A stretch of 64,000 bases of DNA from Alphaproteobacteria bacterium (GTDB taxonomy: Bacteria; Pseudomonadota; Alphaproteobacteria; Elsterales; Elsteraceae): contig RDXE01000035.1 in the NCBI GenBank assembly GCA_004292755.1, positions 45,327 through 109,326 of the forward strand, in the 5' to 3' direction. Both the position numbers and the translations under genes were made by a program. The notes under the pieces were generated by a model. The model was not told the DNA's origin. It saw nothing but the letters and a program-made list of their open reading frames with translations, and ran no database searches. Positions within the stretch are counted from its first letter, which is position 1, and each line of letters opens with the position of its first letter. This document shows, piece by piece, positions 8,969 to 17,414 of the stretch.

Positions 8969-11031
8969 GCCGACTGGACGATGCGCGCCGCCATCACGAG
9001 GCGGGCGATTTCGCCAGCGCCGCCCCCCTGTATCAGGCGCATCTGGAGCGTGCGCCCGACGACATCGATGCGCTTTACCTGTTTGGCACCCTGTTGCTGC
9101 AGATTGGTGAGGTGGAAGCTGCGCGCGAACCGTTGACCCGCGCCGTCACACTGTCCCCCAACCACGTCCCGGCGTGGAGCAATCTGGCCGTAGCCGCCGA
9201 AGCCATGGGTGACGCGGACGGCGCCCTGAGTGCTTTGGACCAAGTGCTGCGACTGGAACCGGGCGATGGCGATGTCCGCTCCGTTGCCACCCGCCTGCGC
9301 CTGGACCTCGCGGCCGAACGGGCGGCAACGGGCGATTTGGGCGATGCGCTGGAGGTGCTGGCCCCCTTGCGCACCGCTGGTGCCGTCGACCCCGATGGTG
9401 CTGCACTTGGCTGTGTGGCTGCGGCCTCGCTGCTGATGCAGGCCGGTCACCTGGACGCCGCGCGGGAGGCTGCCGTTGCAGCGACGGACCTTGCCCCTGG
9501 CCCCGAGACCTGGACAGTGCGGGCTGAGATTGACTTGGCCCGCCGCGATCCACGGGCTGCCTTGATTGCAGCAGAGGCTGCGGTGTTGGAGGGTGGCGGG
9601 CTGAACGCGGCCCTTACCCGTGCCACCTGTCTGGCCGCTGTGGGGCGGGCCAGTGACGCGCGCGCCGCCTTCCAGGCGCTTGCGGACTCAACGGGCGACC
9701 CAGTTCTGCACCTGCGCGCCAGCCTGTCCATTGATCCTGTTCCTGCGGATCAAGGAGAGATCGATCACCACCGCAGCGCCTTCGCCGCCGCCCTGGCGCG
9801 GCTGGAAGCGGACCCGCCGGTGATCGATGATCCAGCCGATGCAATCCAGCAACCCGCCATGATGTTCGCCTATCATGGCGAGGATGAGCGACCAGTGGTG
9901 GAGCGTTATGCCCATCTGCTGCGCCGCTGCTGCCCGCTGTTGACGGAACCGGTGCCGCTGGTGCCAAGGCGGGCGCGCCCGCGGGTGGCGCTGGTCTCTG
10001 CCTTCCTCCACGCCCACACCATTGGCAAGTTGACCCAGGCCCTGGTGCATTGGCTGGCCCCGCGGGTGGAGTTGATCCTGGTGCGCTGGCCGGGTCCGGA
10101 AGACGGACTATGGCAGAGCCTCGCGCGCGTTGCTGCTGGCACCCTCACTCTACCGCCACGCTTTGCCGATGCCCGCCGTGCCTTGGCCGAGGTGCAGGCA
10201 GACGTGATCCATTACCCCGAACTCGGCATGCATCTGCCAACCCTGTTGTTGGCCCATGGACGCCTCGCGCGGGTGCAGACCGTTGGCTGGGGGCACCCTG
10301 TCACCACTGGTCTCGACAGTCTGGATGCCATGCTCTCGGTTGCGGTGATGGAGCCTGCGGGCGCCGAGGCACACTACACTGAGCCGCTGATTGGCTTGCC
10401 GGGCCCTGGCGTTTTCTACCCTACCCCTGTCCTGCCAGCCGACCGGCCAGGGCGGGAGGCGCTGGGCCTACCCGCTGGGCGCCTGTATGTCTGCCCGCAA
10501 AGCCTGTTCAAACTGCATCCCGCGTTCGACGCCACTCTGGCGGCCGTGTTGGCGGAAGACCCCAAGGGCTACCTTGTGTTGATTGACGGGGAGCATCCGT
10601 CCTGGACCACCGCGCTGCGTCAGCGCCTCGCCCCCCGGTTGGACCTCAGCCGCGTGATCCTGCTGCCGCGGCTGGATCAGCGCCAGTTCTATGGCCTGAT
10701 GGCTGCAGCCGATGTGCTGCTGGACGTGCCGCATTGGTCCGGTGGTAACAGCACGCTGGAAGCGCTGGCACTCGGCACCCCTATTGTCACCACCCCCGGA
10801 CGCTTCATGCGTGGCCGTCACACAGCTGGCTTCCTTACTCTGGCCGATCTGCCGGTTCTGGCAAGCGCCACCCCAACCGACTACGCCACCGCCGCCCACA
10901 GTCTCGCCACCAGCGCCGCCCGCCCGCACTGGCAACGCCACGCCGCCTGCCTGTTCAACCGCGAAGACCCCGCGGCCGCCACCCTCGCCCACTGGCACGC
11001 TTTGCTGGAGGCCGGTGGGGCGCTGCGGTGA
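8965..11031 (+). CDS. TPR protein with GT41/SPINDLY-like glycosyltransferase domain
   Basis: 688 residues, ATGA overlap with the deacetylase-like gene. Residues 1 to about 290 are TPR-type helical repeats (for example DDIDALYLFGTLLLQIGEVE and HVPAWSNLAVAAEAMGDADG). The C-terminal half (from about 330) resembles bacterial O-GlcNAc-transferase-like GT41 proteins: VALVSAFLHAHTIGKLTQAL, DVIHYPELGMHLPTLLLA, QTVGWGHPVTTGLDSLDAML, YVCPQSLFKLHPAFD and DVPHWSGGNSTLEALALGTP. Known members modify proteins with a sugar. Here it could glycosylate a protein acceptor using the sugar made by the upstream genes, or could instead act on the glycan itself. It is the last gene of the run. Confidence 0.85.
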   Translation: MSRLDDARRHHEAGDFASAAPLYQAHLERAPDDIDALYLFGTLLLQIGEVEAAREPLTRAVTLSPNHVPAWSNLAVAAEAMGDADGALSALDQVLRLEPGDGDVRSVATRLRLDLAAERAATGDLGDALEVLAPLRTAGAVDPDGAALGCVAAASLLMQAGHLDAAREAAVAATDLAPGPETWTVRAEIDLARRDPRAALIAAEAAVLEGGGLNAALTRATCLAAVGRASDARAAFQALADSTGDPVLHLRASLSIDPVPADQGEIDHHRSAFAAALARLEADPPVIDDPADAIQQPAMMFAYHGEDERPVVERYAHLLRRCCPLLTEPVPLVPRRARPRVALVSAFLHAHTIGKLTQALVHWLAPRVELILVRWPGPEDGLWQSLARVAAGTLTLPPRFADARRALAEVQADVIHYPELGMHLPTLLLAHGRLARVQTVGWGHPVTTGLDSLDAMLSVAVMEPAGAEAHYTEPLIGLPGPGVFYPTPVLPADRPGREALGLPAGRLYVCPQSLFKLHPAFDATLAAVLAEDPKGYLVLIDGEHPSWTTALRQRLAPRLDLSRVILLPRLDQRQFYGLMAAADVLLDVPHWSGGNSTLEALALGTPIVTTPGRFMRGRHTAGFLTLADLPVLASATPTDYATAAHSLATSAARPHWQRHAACLFNREDPAAATLAHWHALLEAGGALR

Positions 11032-11034
11032 GAG

Positions 11035-11291
11035 CCGCGGTACACCCGACAGGCCCCGAAGATAAGGCGCAAAGGTGGAATGGCGGTGGATGTCCATAAA
11101 CCCCGCAGCCCTCAGGTCCAGCAGCATGCGGCTGATCTCGCCGGTCCCAGTCCCGCGGCAATCAACCGTCGCCAGTCGGTCGCCTCAAGACCCTCCCGAA
11201 CGCCGTGCCTACGTCACGCATCAAAGCTCGCAGCACGGCTGGACCAACGGTCGCGGATGTCCTCCTTCACACTCCAATTGGTGCCAGTCAT
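11035..11291 (-). pseudogene. Remnant of a SAM-dependent methyltransferase
   Basis: Reading the minus strand from an ATG at 11291 (ATGA overlap with the ABC ATPase stop), the first 25 residues contain NWSVKEDIRDRWSSRAASFD, the usual N-terminus of class I methyltransferases found next to siderophore importers, then a stop at 11216-11214. In another frame HGVREGLEATDWRRLIAAG continues the same protein. After a further break TGEISRMLLDLRAAGFMDIH and STFAPYLRG resemble its C-terminus. The SAM-binding core (D-x-G-x-G-x-G) is absent, so most of the gene is deleted. Two frame changes and about 250 bases instead of 600 or more support decay. Confidence 0.6.
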
Positions 11292-12061
11292 GGCAGGCTC
11301 GCTTCAATCAGCAAGGCACCAGAGGGTGATGTGGTGGCCGTGAGTTGCACGCCATAGGCAGCGCCACAAGCATCATCTCCAACCACGGCGGCAGCGGAGC
11401 CATCGGCTGCGACCGATCCATGGGACAGCAGGATCACCCGGTCCGCATAGCGGGCCGCCAGGGACAGGTCGTGCAGCGCCATGGCGACGGCGATGCCATC
11501 GTCCCGCGCAGCGGACCGGACGAGGTGCAGCGCCTCCAGCTGATTGCGCAGGTCGAGGGCGCTGGTCGGCTCGTCCAGCAGCAGAACCGGCGCTGGGCTG
11601 ACCAATCCCTGCGCCAGGGCCACCAATTGCTGCTGACCACCACTGAGATCGCACACCAGACGATCAACGAGGTCCGCTATGCCCGTGCGTGCCAGTGTTC
11701 GCGCGACGGCCCGGTCACCCTCGCGGCGCGCGGCTGTTGGGTTCCCAGCCCGAGCTGCGACCAGCACGGCGTCACCGACGGCCAAACGGGCGGAGGTGGC
11801 GTAGACTTGCGGCACATAGCGGACATAGCGCGCCCGATGCCTCAATCCAAGCCTGTCGATCCGCGTGTTGCCAACGAACACTGCACCAGCGTGAAGCGGT
11901 GACAACCCGGCAATTGCACGCAAAAGGGTGGACTTGCCCGCGGCATTTGGGCCAATCACGGCCGTCAGCGTCCCCGGTTGCAAGGGTGCGAGTGTGACGG
12001 CGCGCAGCACGGATCGCTGTCCAAATGCGACCGCCAGCCCCTCGACACGCAATCCGCTCAT
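11288..12061 (-). CDS. Iron/siderophore-type ABC transporter ATP-binding protein
   Basis: 257 residues of FecE/FhuC type. Walker A is GPNAAGKST (about residues 35-43), the signature is DLSGGQQQLVALAQGLV, Walker B is VLLLDEPTSALD, and the switch His is in AMALHDLSLAARYAD. It powers uptake through the FecCD-type permease immediately upstream. The ATG at 12061 overlaps the permease stop (ATGA), and the protein then begins MSGLRVEGLAVAFG as expected; the longer in-frame extension upstream is permease shadow. Its stop overlaps the start of the methyltransferase remnant, so that gene was once part of the same operon. Confidence 0.93.
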   Translation of the reverse strand: MSGLRVEGLAVAFGQRSVLRAVTLAPLQPGTLTAVIGPNAAGKSTLLRAIAGLSPLHAGAVFVGNTRIDRLGLRHRARYVRYVPQVYATSARLAVGDAVLVAARAGNPTAARREGDRAVARTLARTGIADLVDRLVCDLSGGQQQLVALAQGLVSPAPVLLLDEPTSALDLRNQLEALHLVRSAARDDGIAVAMALHDLSLAARYADRVILLSHGSVAADGSAAAVVGDDACGAAYGVQLTATTSPSGALLIEASLP

Positions 12062-13098
12062 CGGACACCCCGGCGATGACTGGCGACAATCGACAAAAAA
12101 ACCGGCACGCCAACCAGTGCGGTAACGATCCCAATCGGGTAGATCACGCCGGGGGATAGGGTTTTGGCAGCAATCGACGCTGCCGACAGGAGGGCCGCGC
12201 CCGCCAATGCCGAGAGCGGCGCGAACCATCGTTGATCCTCGCCGACTGCCAAGCGGGCGATGTGCGGTCCCACCAACCCGATGAAGCCGATCACACCTGC
12301 GAACGAGACAGCCGTGGCGGACAGCAGGGCGATCAGTAACAGGGTCTCCAACCGCAGGCGCTTTGGGTCGATGCCAAGGCTGGCGGCGCGATCATCGCCA
12401 AACCGCATGGCGGTTAGGGCCCAGCGTCGCCGCCACATCAAAGCAAAGACTGCCACAAACACCAGCAGGCCACCGATCAGCCGCTCTGGCGTTGCGCGTT
12501 GGAGCGAGCCCATCATCCAGAACACGATCTGCACCAACTGCGATTCCGACGCGCGATACTGCAGCATCGCCAGCAGCGCGTTGAAGGCGAACATCAAGGC
12601 GATGCCGAACAGGATCATGGTCTCGGCACTTGCACCGCGCGCGACACTGAAGCCAAACACCATCAGCGCTGCTGCAAAGGCGAAGGCAAAGGCATTGGCC
12701 GACACAAGAAATGGCCCAGCGCCAGGTAGCACCGACAAGCCAGTTACGATGGCGAGCGACGCCCCGACACCCGCTGCCGAGGACACTCCTAAGGTGAATG
12801 GATCGGCGAGTGGATTGTCGAGAATGGTTTGCATCTGCGCCCCAGCGAGGCCCAGCATCCCGCCCAGCAAAGCTGCATTCAGAGCAACCGGCAGGCGGAT
12901 ATCCCAGACGATCACTGCTTGGCGCACCTCCACGGCGTCGGGCGTTAGCAGCGCAGCTGCGACTGCTGCCAAAGGCAAGCCCCCAGGACCGGTGCTGATA
13001 TCCACCAGCACCAGCGCGACCACAACGAACCCAGCAGCGAACGACAAGCCGAGGCGGCGATGGGATGGCCGCGCGGTGGATACCGCGGCGCCACTCAT
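12058..13098 (-). CDS. FecCD-family ABC transporter permease
   Basis: 346 residues with around nine or ten hydrophobic segments, as in BtuC/FecCD permeases. Family hallmarks include AALLGGMLGLAGAQMQTILD, NPLADPFTLGVSSAAGVGAS, and GVIGFIGLVGPHIARLAVG, the coupling-helix region that contacts the ATPase. The ATG at 13098 overlaps the stop of the substrate-binding gene. Located in the inner membrane; expected substrate is a ferric siderophore, haem or cobalamin. Iron is favoured because of the Fur-like box upstream of the operon. Confidence 0.93.
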   Translation of the reverse strand: MSGAAVSTARPSHRRLGLSFAAGFVVVALVLVDISTGPGGLPLAAVAAALLTPDAVEVRQAVIVWDIRLPVALNAALLGGMLGLAGAQMQTILDNPLADPFTLGVSSAAGVGASLAIVTGLSVLPGAGPFLVSANAFAFAFAAALMVFGFSVARGASAETMILFGIALMFAFNALLAMLQYRASESQLVQIVFWMMGSLQRATPERLIGGLLVFVAVFALMWRRRWALTAMRFGDDRAASLGIDPKRLRLETLLLIALLSATAVSFAGVIGFIGLVGPHIARLAVGEDQRWFAPLSALAGAALLSAASIAAKTLSPGVIYPIGIVTALVGVPVFLSIVASHRRGVR

Positions 13099-14252
13099 GC
13101 GAGTTGCGCCCAGAACACGCCCGAGAGCGGGATCGGCGAGAACCTCTCGTGATACTCCTGCCAGGTGTTCTGGGGGTCGAGACCGCGAAACTGCTCGGGG
13201 TAGAGCCAAGTCGCGAAGACCTGTTGGGCCACCAGATGGGCCGGGCTGGTGTAGAATTGGTGATAGATGGAAAAGAACCGCTTGGTTTTGACCGCCCGCA
13301 ACGCCTGCCAGCCCGGTCGTTCAGCAAGAGCCCGCAATGCTGCTTGAACCCGCGCTGGTGTTGCCTCGTAGCCGAATGGCACACCCTGTGAGGCAGGTGT
13401 GCTTTCGGCCCAATCAGCGCCGGTGCCGATGATCACCTCGGGGTCGAGGGTCAAGATCGCCTCAGGACTGGCAGTGCCACCGATACCAGGAAAGCGCCCT
13501 GCCCCCCAATTGATGCCGCCAGCGTCCTGCAGCGTCACCCCCAGGTTCGCATTGCCGAAGGTCATGCAGCAGGTGTTCGGATCGATGCCAGCTGCCCGCT
13601 CCATGAAGACCGTGGTGCGCTTGGCGGCAGGCAGATTCCAAACCTGGGACGATACCCGCCGGGTCTCGCGCAGATAGAACCGGTTGAAGGCGGCTGCTTC
13701 AGCTTCCAGACCCAGGAGTGCGCCCAAAATCTCGATGCTGGGCTGGGTGTTTTGGGCCAAGGACTCCCGCAGGTCGATCACAGCTGTGGGTATCCCGGCA
13801 CGCGCGAGCTTTTCGAAAGTGCCAGCCTGCTGTTGGCGCTGATAGGCGGACAGCGGGAACAGAATCAAATCAGGATCAGCCGCCAGGGCCGCTTCAACCG
13901 AAAAGTCAGAATTGACCGCTGAGCCGAACCGCGGCACTCGGTCGGCAGTCGGGTGGGCAGCACGGTAGGCACGCCACGTCCCAGGGTCGAACAACACCAT
14001 GTCGTCGCCCCACGCAACCACGCGCTCAAATGGAGCCTTTGGTTGCAGGATGGAAAAGCCGTACATCAGCCGCCCCTCCGCCAGGATCACACGGCGGGCG
14101 GGCCTGCGCAGGCGAACAGGGCGCCCCGCGATGTCCACCACATCGATCTCTCCCGCTGCGAGTGCGGGAGCCGCGCACAGGGCAGCTCCTGCGGCGACGG
14201 CTTTGAGGACTGATCGTCGCCCAAGGGTCATCGCGTGGCATCGCTTGCTCAT
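13095..14252 (-). CDS. Periplasmic iron/siderophore-type substrate-binding protein
   Basis: 385 residues. The N-terminus has a twin-arginine-like signal (LGRRSVLKAVAAGAALCAAP, then ALAAGEI at the cleavage region), so export via Tat is likely. The mature part matches class III binding proteins (DIAGRPVRLRRPARRVIL, DPDLILFPLSAYQ, GVTLQDAGGINWG, DPEVIIGTGADW). First gene of the importer operon. The ATG at 14252 is chosen because AGGAG sits 9 bases upstream; an internal ATG at 14231 is less well served. A Fur-like palindrome lies about 45 bases upstream, predicting induction under iron limitation. Confidence 0.9.
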   Translation of the reverse strand: MSKRCHAMTLGRRSVLKAVAAGAALCAAPALAAGEIDVVDIAGRPVRLRRPARRVILAEGRLMYGFSILQPKAPFERVVAWGDDMVLFDPGTWRAYRAAHPTADRVPRFGSAVNSDFSVEAALAADPDLILFPLSAYQRQQQAGTFEKLARAGIPTAVIDLRESLAQNTQPSIEILGALLGLEAEAAAFNRFYLRETRRVSSQVWNLPAAKRTTVFMERAAGIDPNTCCMTFGNANLGVTLQDAGGINWGAGRFPGIGGTASPEAILTLDPEVIIGTGADWAESTPASQGVPFGYEATPARVQAALRALAERPGWQALRAVKTKRFFSIYHQFYTSPAHLVAQQVFATWLYPEQFRGLDPQNTWQEYHERFSPIPLSGVFWAQLA

Positions 14253-14295
14253 CGGTAAGGTCTCCTGAAAGCGGACCGATTCATCCGCGGATCGT

Positions 14296-14327
14296 GAATG
14301 AGAACGCTTCTTATTCGTATTGCGAAT
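14296..14327. promoter_or_regulatory. Fur-box-like palindrome upstream of the iron importer
   Basis: Bases 14296-14316 form a near-perfect 9-3-9 palindrome (GAATGAGAA, CGC, TTCTTATTC; 8 of 9 pairs) very close to the classic AATGAGAA-type Fur box. It partly overlaps a second smaller palindrome ATTCG-TATTG-CGAAT at 14313-14327. The site lies 44-75 bases upstream of the substrate-binding protein ATG, where it would cover the promoter. Binding by Fur (or another iron regulator such as Irr) is inferred from sequence and context. Confidence 0.6.
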
Positions 14328-14476
14328 GCGTGTCAATTGCGTATGTGTTTTGGGGATATCCCTGCTGATGCCAGCCAGGGCGGCCTGCACCTCCCCATTG
14401 CCCCGCAGGCAGTGGGGGACGATACTCAAGCGAACGGCCTCGGGGAGGGCCGAGCCATCAGCGGGAGGGAACAGGG

Positions 14477-15526
14477 ATGCTTCGACGCGACCTAATGCGG
14501 GGTGCTGCCCTTGGGGCGGCGGCCATCGCGGCGCCGGCGATTGTGCGACCGGCGTCAGCGCAAACCACCACTTTGCGCCTGCACCACTTTCTGCCTGCCG
14601 GTTCCACCTTCCAGCAGCAGGTGGCAGAGCCTTGGGCGCGCGATCTGGCGGCGGCGACCAACAATGCCTTGAAGGTGGAAATCTTCCCCTCCATGCAATT
14701 GGGCGGGGCGCCGCCAGCGTTGTACGACCAAGCGCGCGACGGTGTGGTGGACCTCGTGTGGACGCTGCCGGGCAACACACCCGGTCGATTCCCCCTTATT
14801 GAGGTGTTTGAGCTGCCGTTTATGGCGGGCTCCGCCACCACCAACTCGCTGGCGCTGGCTGAGTTTGGTGACCGTCACCTGCGCCAGGAATTCCGCGACA
14901 CCCACGTGATCGGCTGGTGGGCCCATGATCCAGGTTTGATCCACACCATCAACCGCCCGATCACACGGCTGGAAGACCTTCAGGGCCTGAAGCTGCGCTT
15001 CCCCACCCGTCAGGCGGGACGGGCGTTGGAGGCGTTGGGCGCCTCCACGGTTGGCATGCCGCTGCCCGCTGCCCCCGAAGCGCTGCAACGCGGCACGGTC
15101 GACGGTCTGGTGGTTCCGTGGGAAGTGATGCCCAGCCTGCGCTTGCAGGAGCTGACCCGCTTCCACACCGAGGTGCCGGGTGTGCCTTCGCTCTACACTG
15201 CCACCTTTGTGCTGGCGATGAACCGGCGGCGGTACACCGACCTGCCAGCAGAGCTGAAGCGGGTGCTGGATCAGCACTCGGGCGTGGCGTGGTCGCGGCG
15301 CGCGGGTCAAGCGTGGGATGCAGCCGCCCAGAATGGCATCGCCGCAGCCCGCCAGCGCAACAACCAGATCACCAGCCTCAGTGCAGGCGAGGTGACCCGC
15401 TGGCGGGAGCGCACGGCCTCGGTCGCGCGACAGTGGCTGGCCGATGTGCGCGGGCGCGGCGCCAACGGCGACGCCTTGTTGAGCGAGGCGCAAGCCTTGA
15501 TCCAGAAACACAGCCGCCCGGCCTAG
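14477..15526 (+). CDS. TRAP transporter substrate-binding protein (DctP family)
   Basis: 349 residues. Signal region MLRRDLMRGAALGAAAIAAP with RPASA before QTTTLRL, compatible with Tat or Sec export. The mature protein shows DctP features: LRLHHFLPAGSTFQQQ, LKVEIFPSMQLGG, DLVWTLPGNTPGRFP, and LRFPTRQAGRALEALGAS, which includes the family's conserved Arg that pairs with the ligand carboxylate. Binds an organic acid in the periplasm and hands it to the DctQ/DctM pair that follows. GGGAGGG 8 bases upstream supports the start. Divergent from the iron importer. Confidence 0.93.
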   Translation: MLRRDLMRGAALGAAAIAAPAIVRPASAQTTTLRLHHFLPAGSTFQQQVAEPWARDLAAATNNALKVEIFPSMQLGGAPPALYDQARDGVVDLVWTLPGNTPGRFPLIEVFELPFMAGSATTNSLALAEFGDRHLRQEFRDTHVIGWWAHDPGLIHTINRPITRLEDLQGLKLRFPTRQAGRALEALGASTVGMPLPAAPEALQRGTVDGLVVPWEVMPSLRLQELTRFHTEVPGVPSLYTATFVLAMNRRRYTDLPAELKRVLDQHSGVAWSRRAGQAWDAAAQNGIAAARQRNNQITSLSAGEVTRWRERTASVARQWLADVRGRGANGDALLSEAQALIQKHSRPA

Positions 15527-15529
15527 GGA

Positions 15530-16048
15530 ATGGCTGAAGCCATCAGTCAAGACGTGCGCCCGACGGACCCCGTCGGGCGCGCCTTGATGACCGCCAGCCG
15601 ATGGGCCGCCCTGTTCGGTGGTGTCACACTCTGCGCACTCGCGGTGATGACCTTGGTCAGTGTGGTGCTGCGTTGGCTGACCACGCGCCCGATCCCTGGG
15701 GACTTTGAGCTGGTCCAGTTGGGCATGGCCCTGGTGATCTTTGCGTTTCTGCCGTGGTGCCATATGCGCAAAGGCAATGTGCTGGTGGACGTGTTTACGG
15801 TCCGCGCGCCCAAGCGTCTGACTGCGGCTCTCGATGCCTTCGGCGGCGTGCTCTATTGCGCCTTTGCTGTGCTGCTGCTGTGGCGCATGCACGAAAGCGC
15901 ACTGGATAAATATGACTTTGAGGAGACGACCATGCGCCTGGCACTGCCAGTCTGGCCGGTGTTCGCGGCCATTCTGCCGCTGTTGGCGCTGTTGGTTGCC
16001 ACCACGGTGTATCGTGCGGTGAGCTGGGCGCGCGAGGCCAGCCGGTGA
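15530..16048 (+). CDS. TRAP transporter small permease (DctQ family)
   Basis: 172 residues with four predicted membrane helices, usual for DctQ. The second helix region has VSVVLRWLTTRPIPGDFELV and the third LVIFAFLPWCHMRKGNVLVD, matching the R-x3-x-PIPGDFEL and H-x-R-x-G-N-V pattern of the family. Three bases separate it from the binding-protein stop, and its end overlaps the large permease start by 4 bases (GTGA), so the three proteins are co-translated. Confidence 0.9.
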   Translation: MAEAISQDVRPTDPVGRALMTASRWAALFGGVTLCALAVMTLVSVVLRWLTTRPIPGDFELVQLGMALVIFAFLPWCHMRKGNVLVDVFTVRAPKRLTAALDAFGGVLYCAFAVLLLWRMHESALDKYDFEETTMRLALPVWPVFAAILPLLALLVATTVYRAVSWAREASR

Positions 16049-17364
16049 GCGGGGTTGAACTGGGGCTGGCGAGCTTTGCGGCCCTCCTGCTGTTGCTCGC
16101 GATCCGCGTGCCGATTGCTGTGGCGATGATTACCTGCGGCACCGTCGGCTTTATCGCTGTGGCAGGCTGGACGCCGCTGCTGGGCTATTTGAAGAACGCC
16201 GCGTTCTCCAAATATGCCTCCTACGACCTGTCGGTCATCCCGCTGTTTCTGGCAATGGGCGCGTTTGCAGGTAAGGCCGGGGTGAGCCAGGCCCTCTTCC
16301 GATGCGCAGCCGCGTTCCTGGGCCATCGTCGTGGCGGCATGGCCATGGGCACCATTGGGGCGTGTGCTGGGTTCGGCGCGATCTGCGGCTCCTCCCTCGC
16401 CACAGCGGCCACGATGTGCCAGGTCGCTTTGCCGGAGATGCGCCGCTATGGCTACCATGACCGGCTATCGACGGGTGTGCTGGCAGCGGGTGGCACGCTG
16501 GGCATTCTGATCCCGCCCTCCATCGTGCTGGCCGTCTATGGCATCTTGACCGAACAGAACATCGGCACGCTGTTCATCGCCGCCATCATCCCTGGCTTGA
16601 TCGCCACGGTTGGCTACATGCTGGCAATCGCGATTTATGTGCGTCTGCACCCCACCCACGGCCCAGCCGCCCCTCCCGTCCCATGGGCGGAGCGTTGGCG
16701 GACGGTGATCGATGTCTGGCCGGTGCTGCTGATCTTCGCCGTGGTGATTGGGGGCATTTATGGCGGCGTGTTCACCCCGACAGAAGCCGCGGCTGTTGGC
16801 GCGGTTGCGACCGCTGGCCTTGGCATCGCGCGGCGCCGCCTGAGCCTTGCGGACCTGCAGGAGTGTCTGCTCAGCACAGCCGAAACCACTGCGATGATTT
16901 TCTTGATCCTGCTGGGCGCTGACTTGTTCAACGCCTTTCTGGCGTTCACCCGCCTGCCCTCCCTCGCAGCGGAGTGGATTGTGGGCACTGGCATCAGCCC
17001 CCTGATGGTGGTGGTGGTCATTCTGATTCTGTACTTTGTGCTGGGCTGCCTGATGGACAGCCTGAGCATGATTCTGCTGACCATCCCAGTGTTCTTCCCC
17101 ACCATCATGGCGCTGGACTTCGGCATGCCGCGTGACGACGTCGCGATTTGGTTCGGCATCATTGTGCTGATGACGGTGGAGGTTGGGTTAATCACACCGC
17201 CCGTGGGCCTGAATGTGTATGTTATCAATGGGATGGCGAAAAGCGTACCGATGGCGGAAACCTTCCGCGGCGTGCTGCCGTTTCTCGCCTCCGACGCCGT
17301 GCGCATCGTGCTGTTGACAGCGTTTCCGATCCTAACCCTCGGTTTGGTTTACTGGCTCGACTGA
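16045..17364 (+). CDS. TRAP transporter large permease (DctM family)
   Basis: 439 residues starting at a GTG inside the DctQ stop. About 12 hydrophobic segments. DctM hallmarks include GAFAGKAGVSQALFRCAAAF, ACAGFGAICGSSLATAATMC, GILIPPSIVLAVYGILTEQN, FTPTEAAAVGAVATAG and a C-terminal EVGLITPPVGLNVYVINGMA. Forms the sodium-driven transport subunit of the TRAP system. The ligand is unknown: no catabolic gene lies beside it to suggest one. Confidence 0.93.
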   Translation: MSGVELGLASFAALLLLLAIRVPIAVAMITCGTVGFIAVAGWTPLLGYLKNAAFSKYASYDLSVIPLFLAMGAFAGKAGVSQALFRCAAAFLGHRRGGMAMGTIGACAGFGAICGSSLATAATMCQVALPEMRRYGYHDRLSTGVLAAGGTLGILIPPSIVLAVYGILTEQNIGTLFIAAIIPGLIATVGYMLAIAIYVRLHPTHGPAAPPVPWAERWRTVIDVWPVLLIFAVVIGGIYGGVFTPTEAAAVGAVATAGLGIARRRLSLADLQECLLSTAETTAMIFLILLGADLFNAFLAFTRLPSLAAEWIVGTGISPLMVVVVILILYFVLGCLMDSLSMILLTIPVFFPTIMALDFGMPRDDVAIWFGIIVLMTVEVGLITPPVGLNVYVINGMAKSVPMAETFRGVLPFLASDAVRIVLLTAFPILTLGLVYWLD

Positions 17365-17414
17365 AGGCGCCGAGCCTGTCACCTTCCACCCCGGCGGGCC
17401 TCCCAGCGGAGCTG

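Noticed and set aside
14555..15892. A 445-codon minus-strand frame opposite the TRAP binding protein
   Set aside because: Antisense to a well-supported TRAP operon; no domain.
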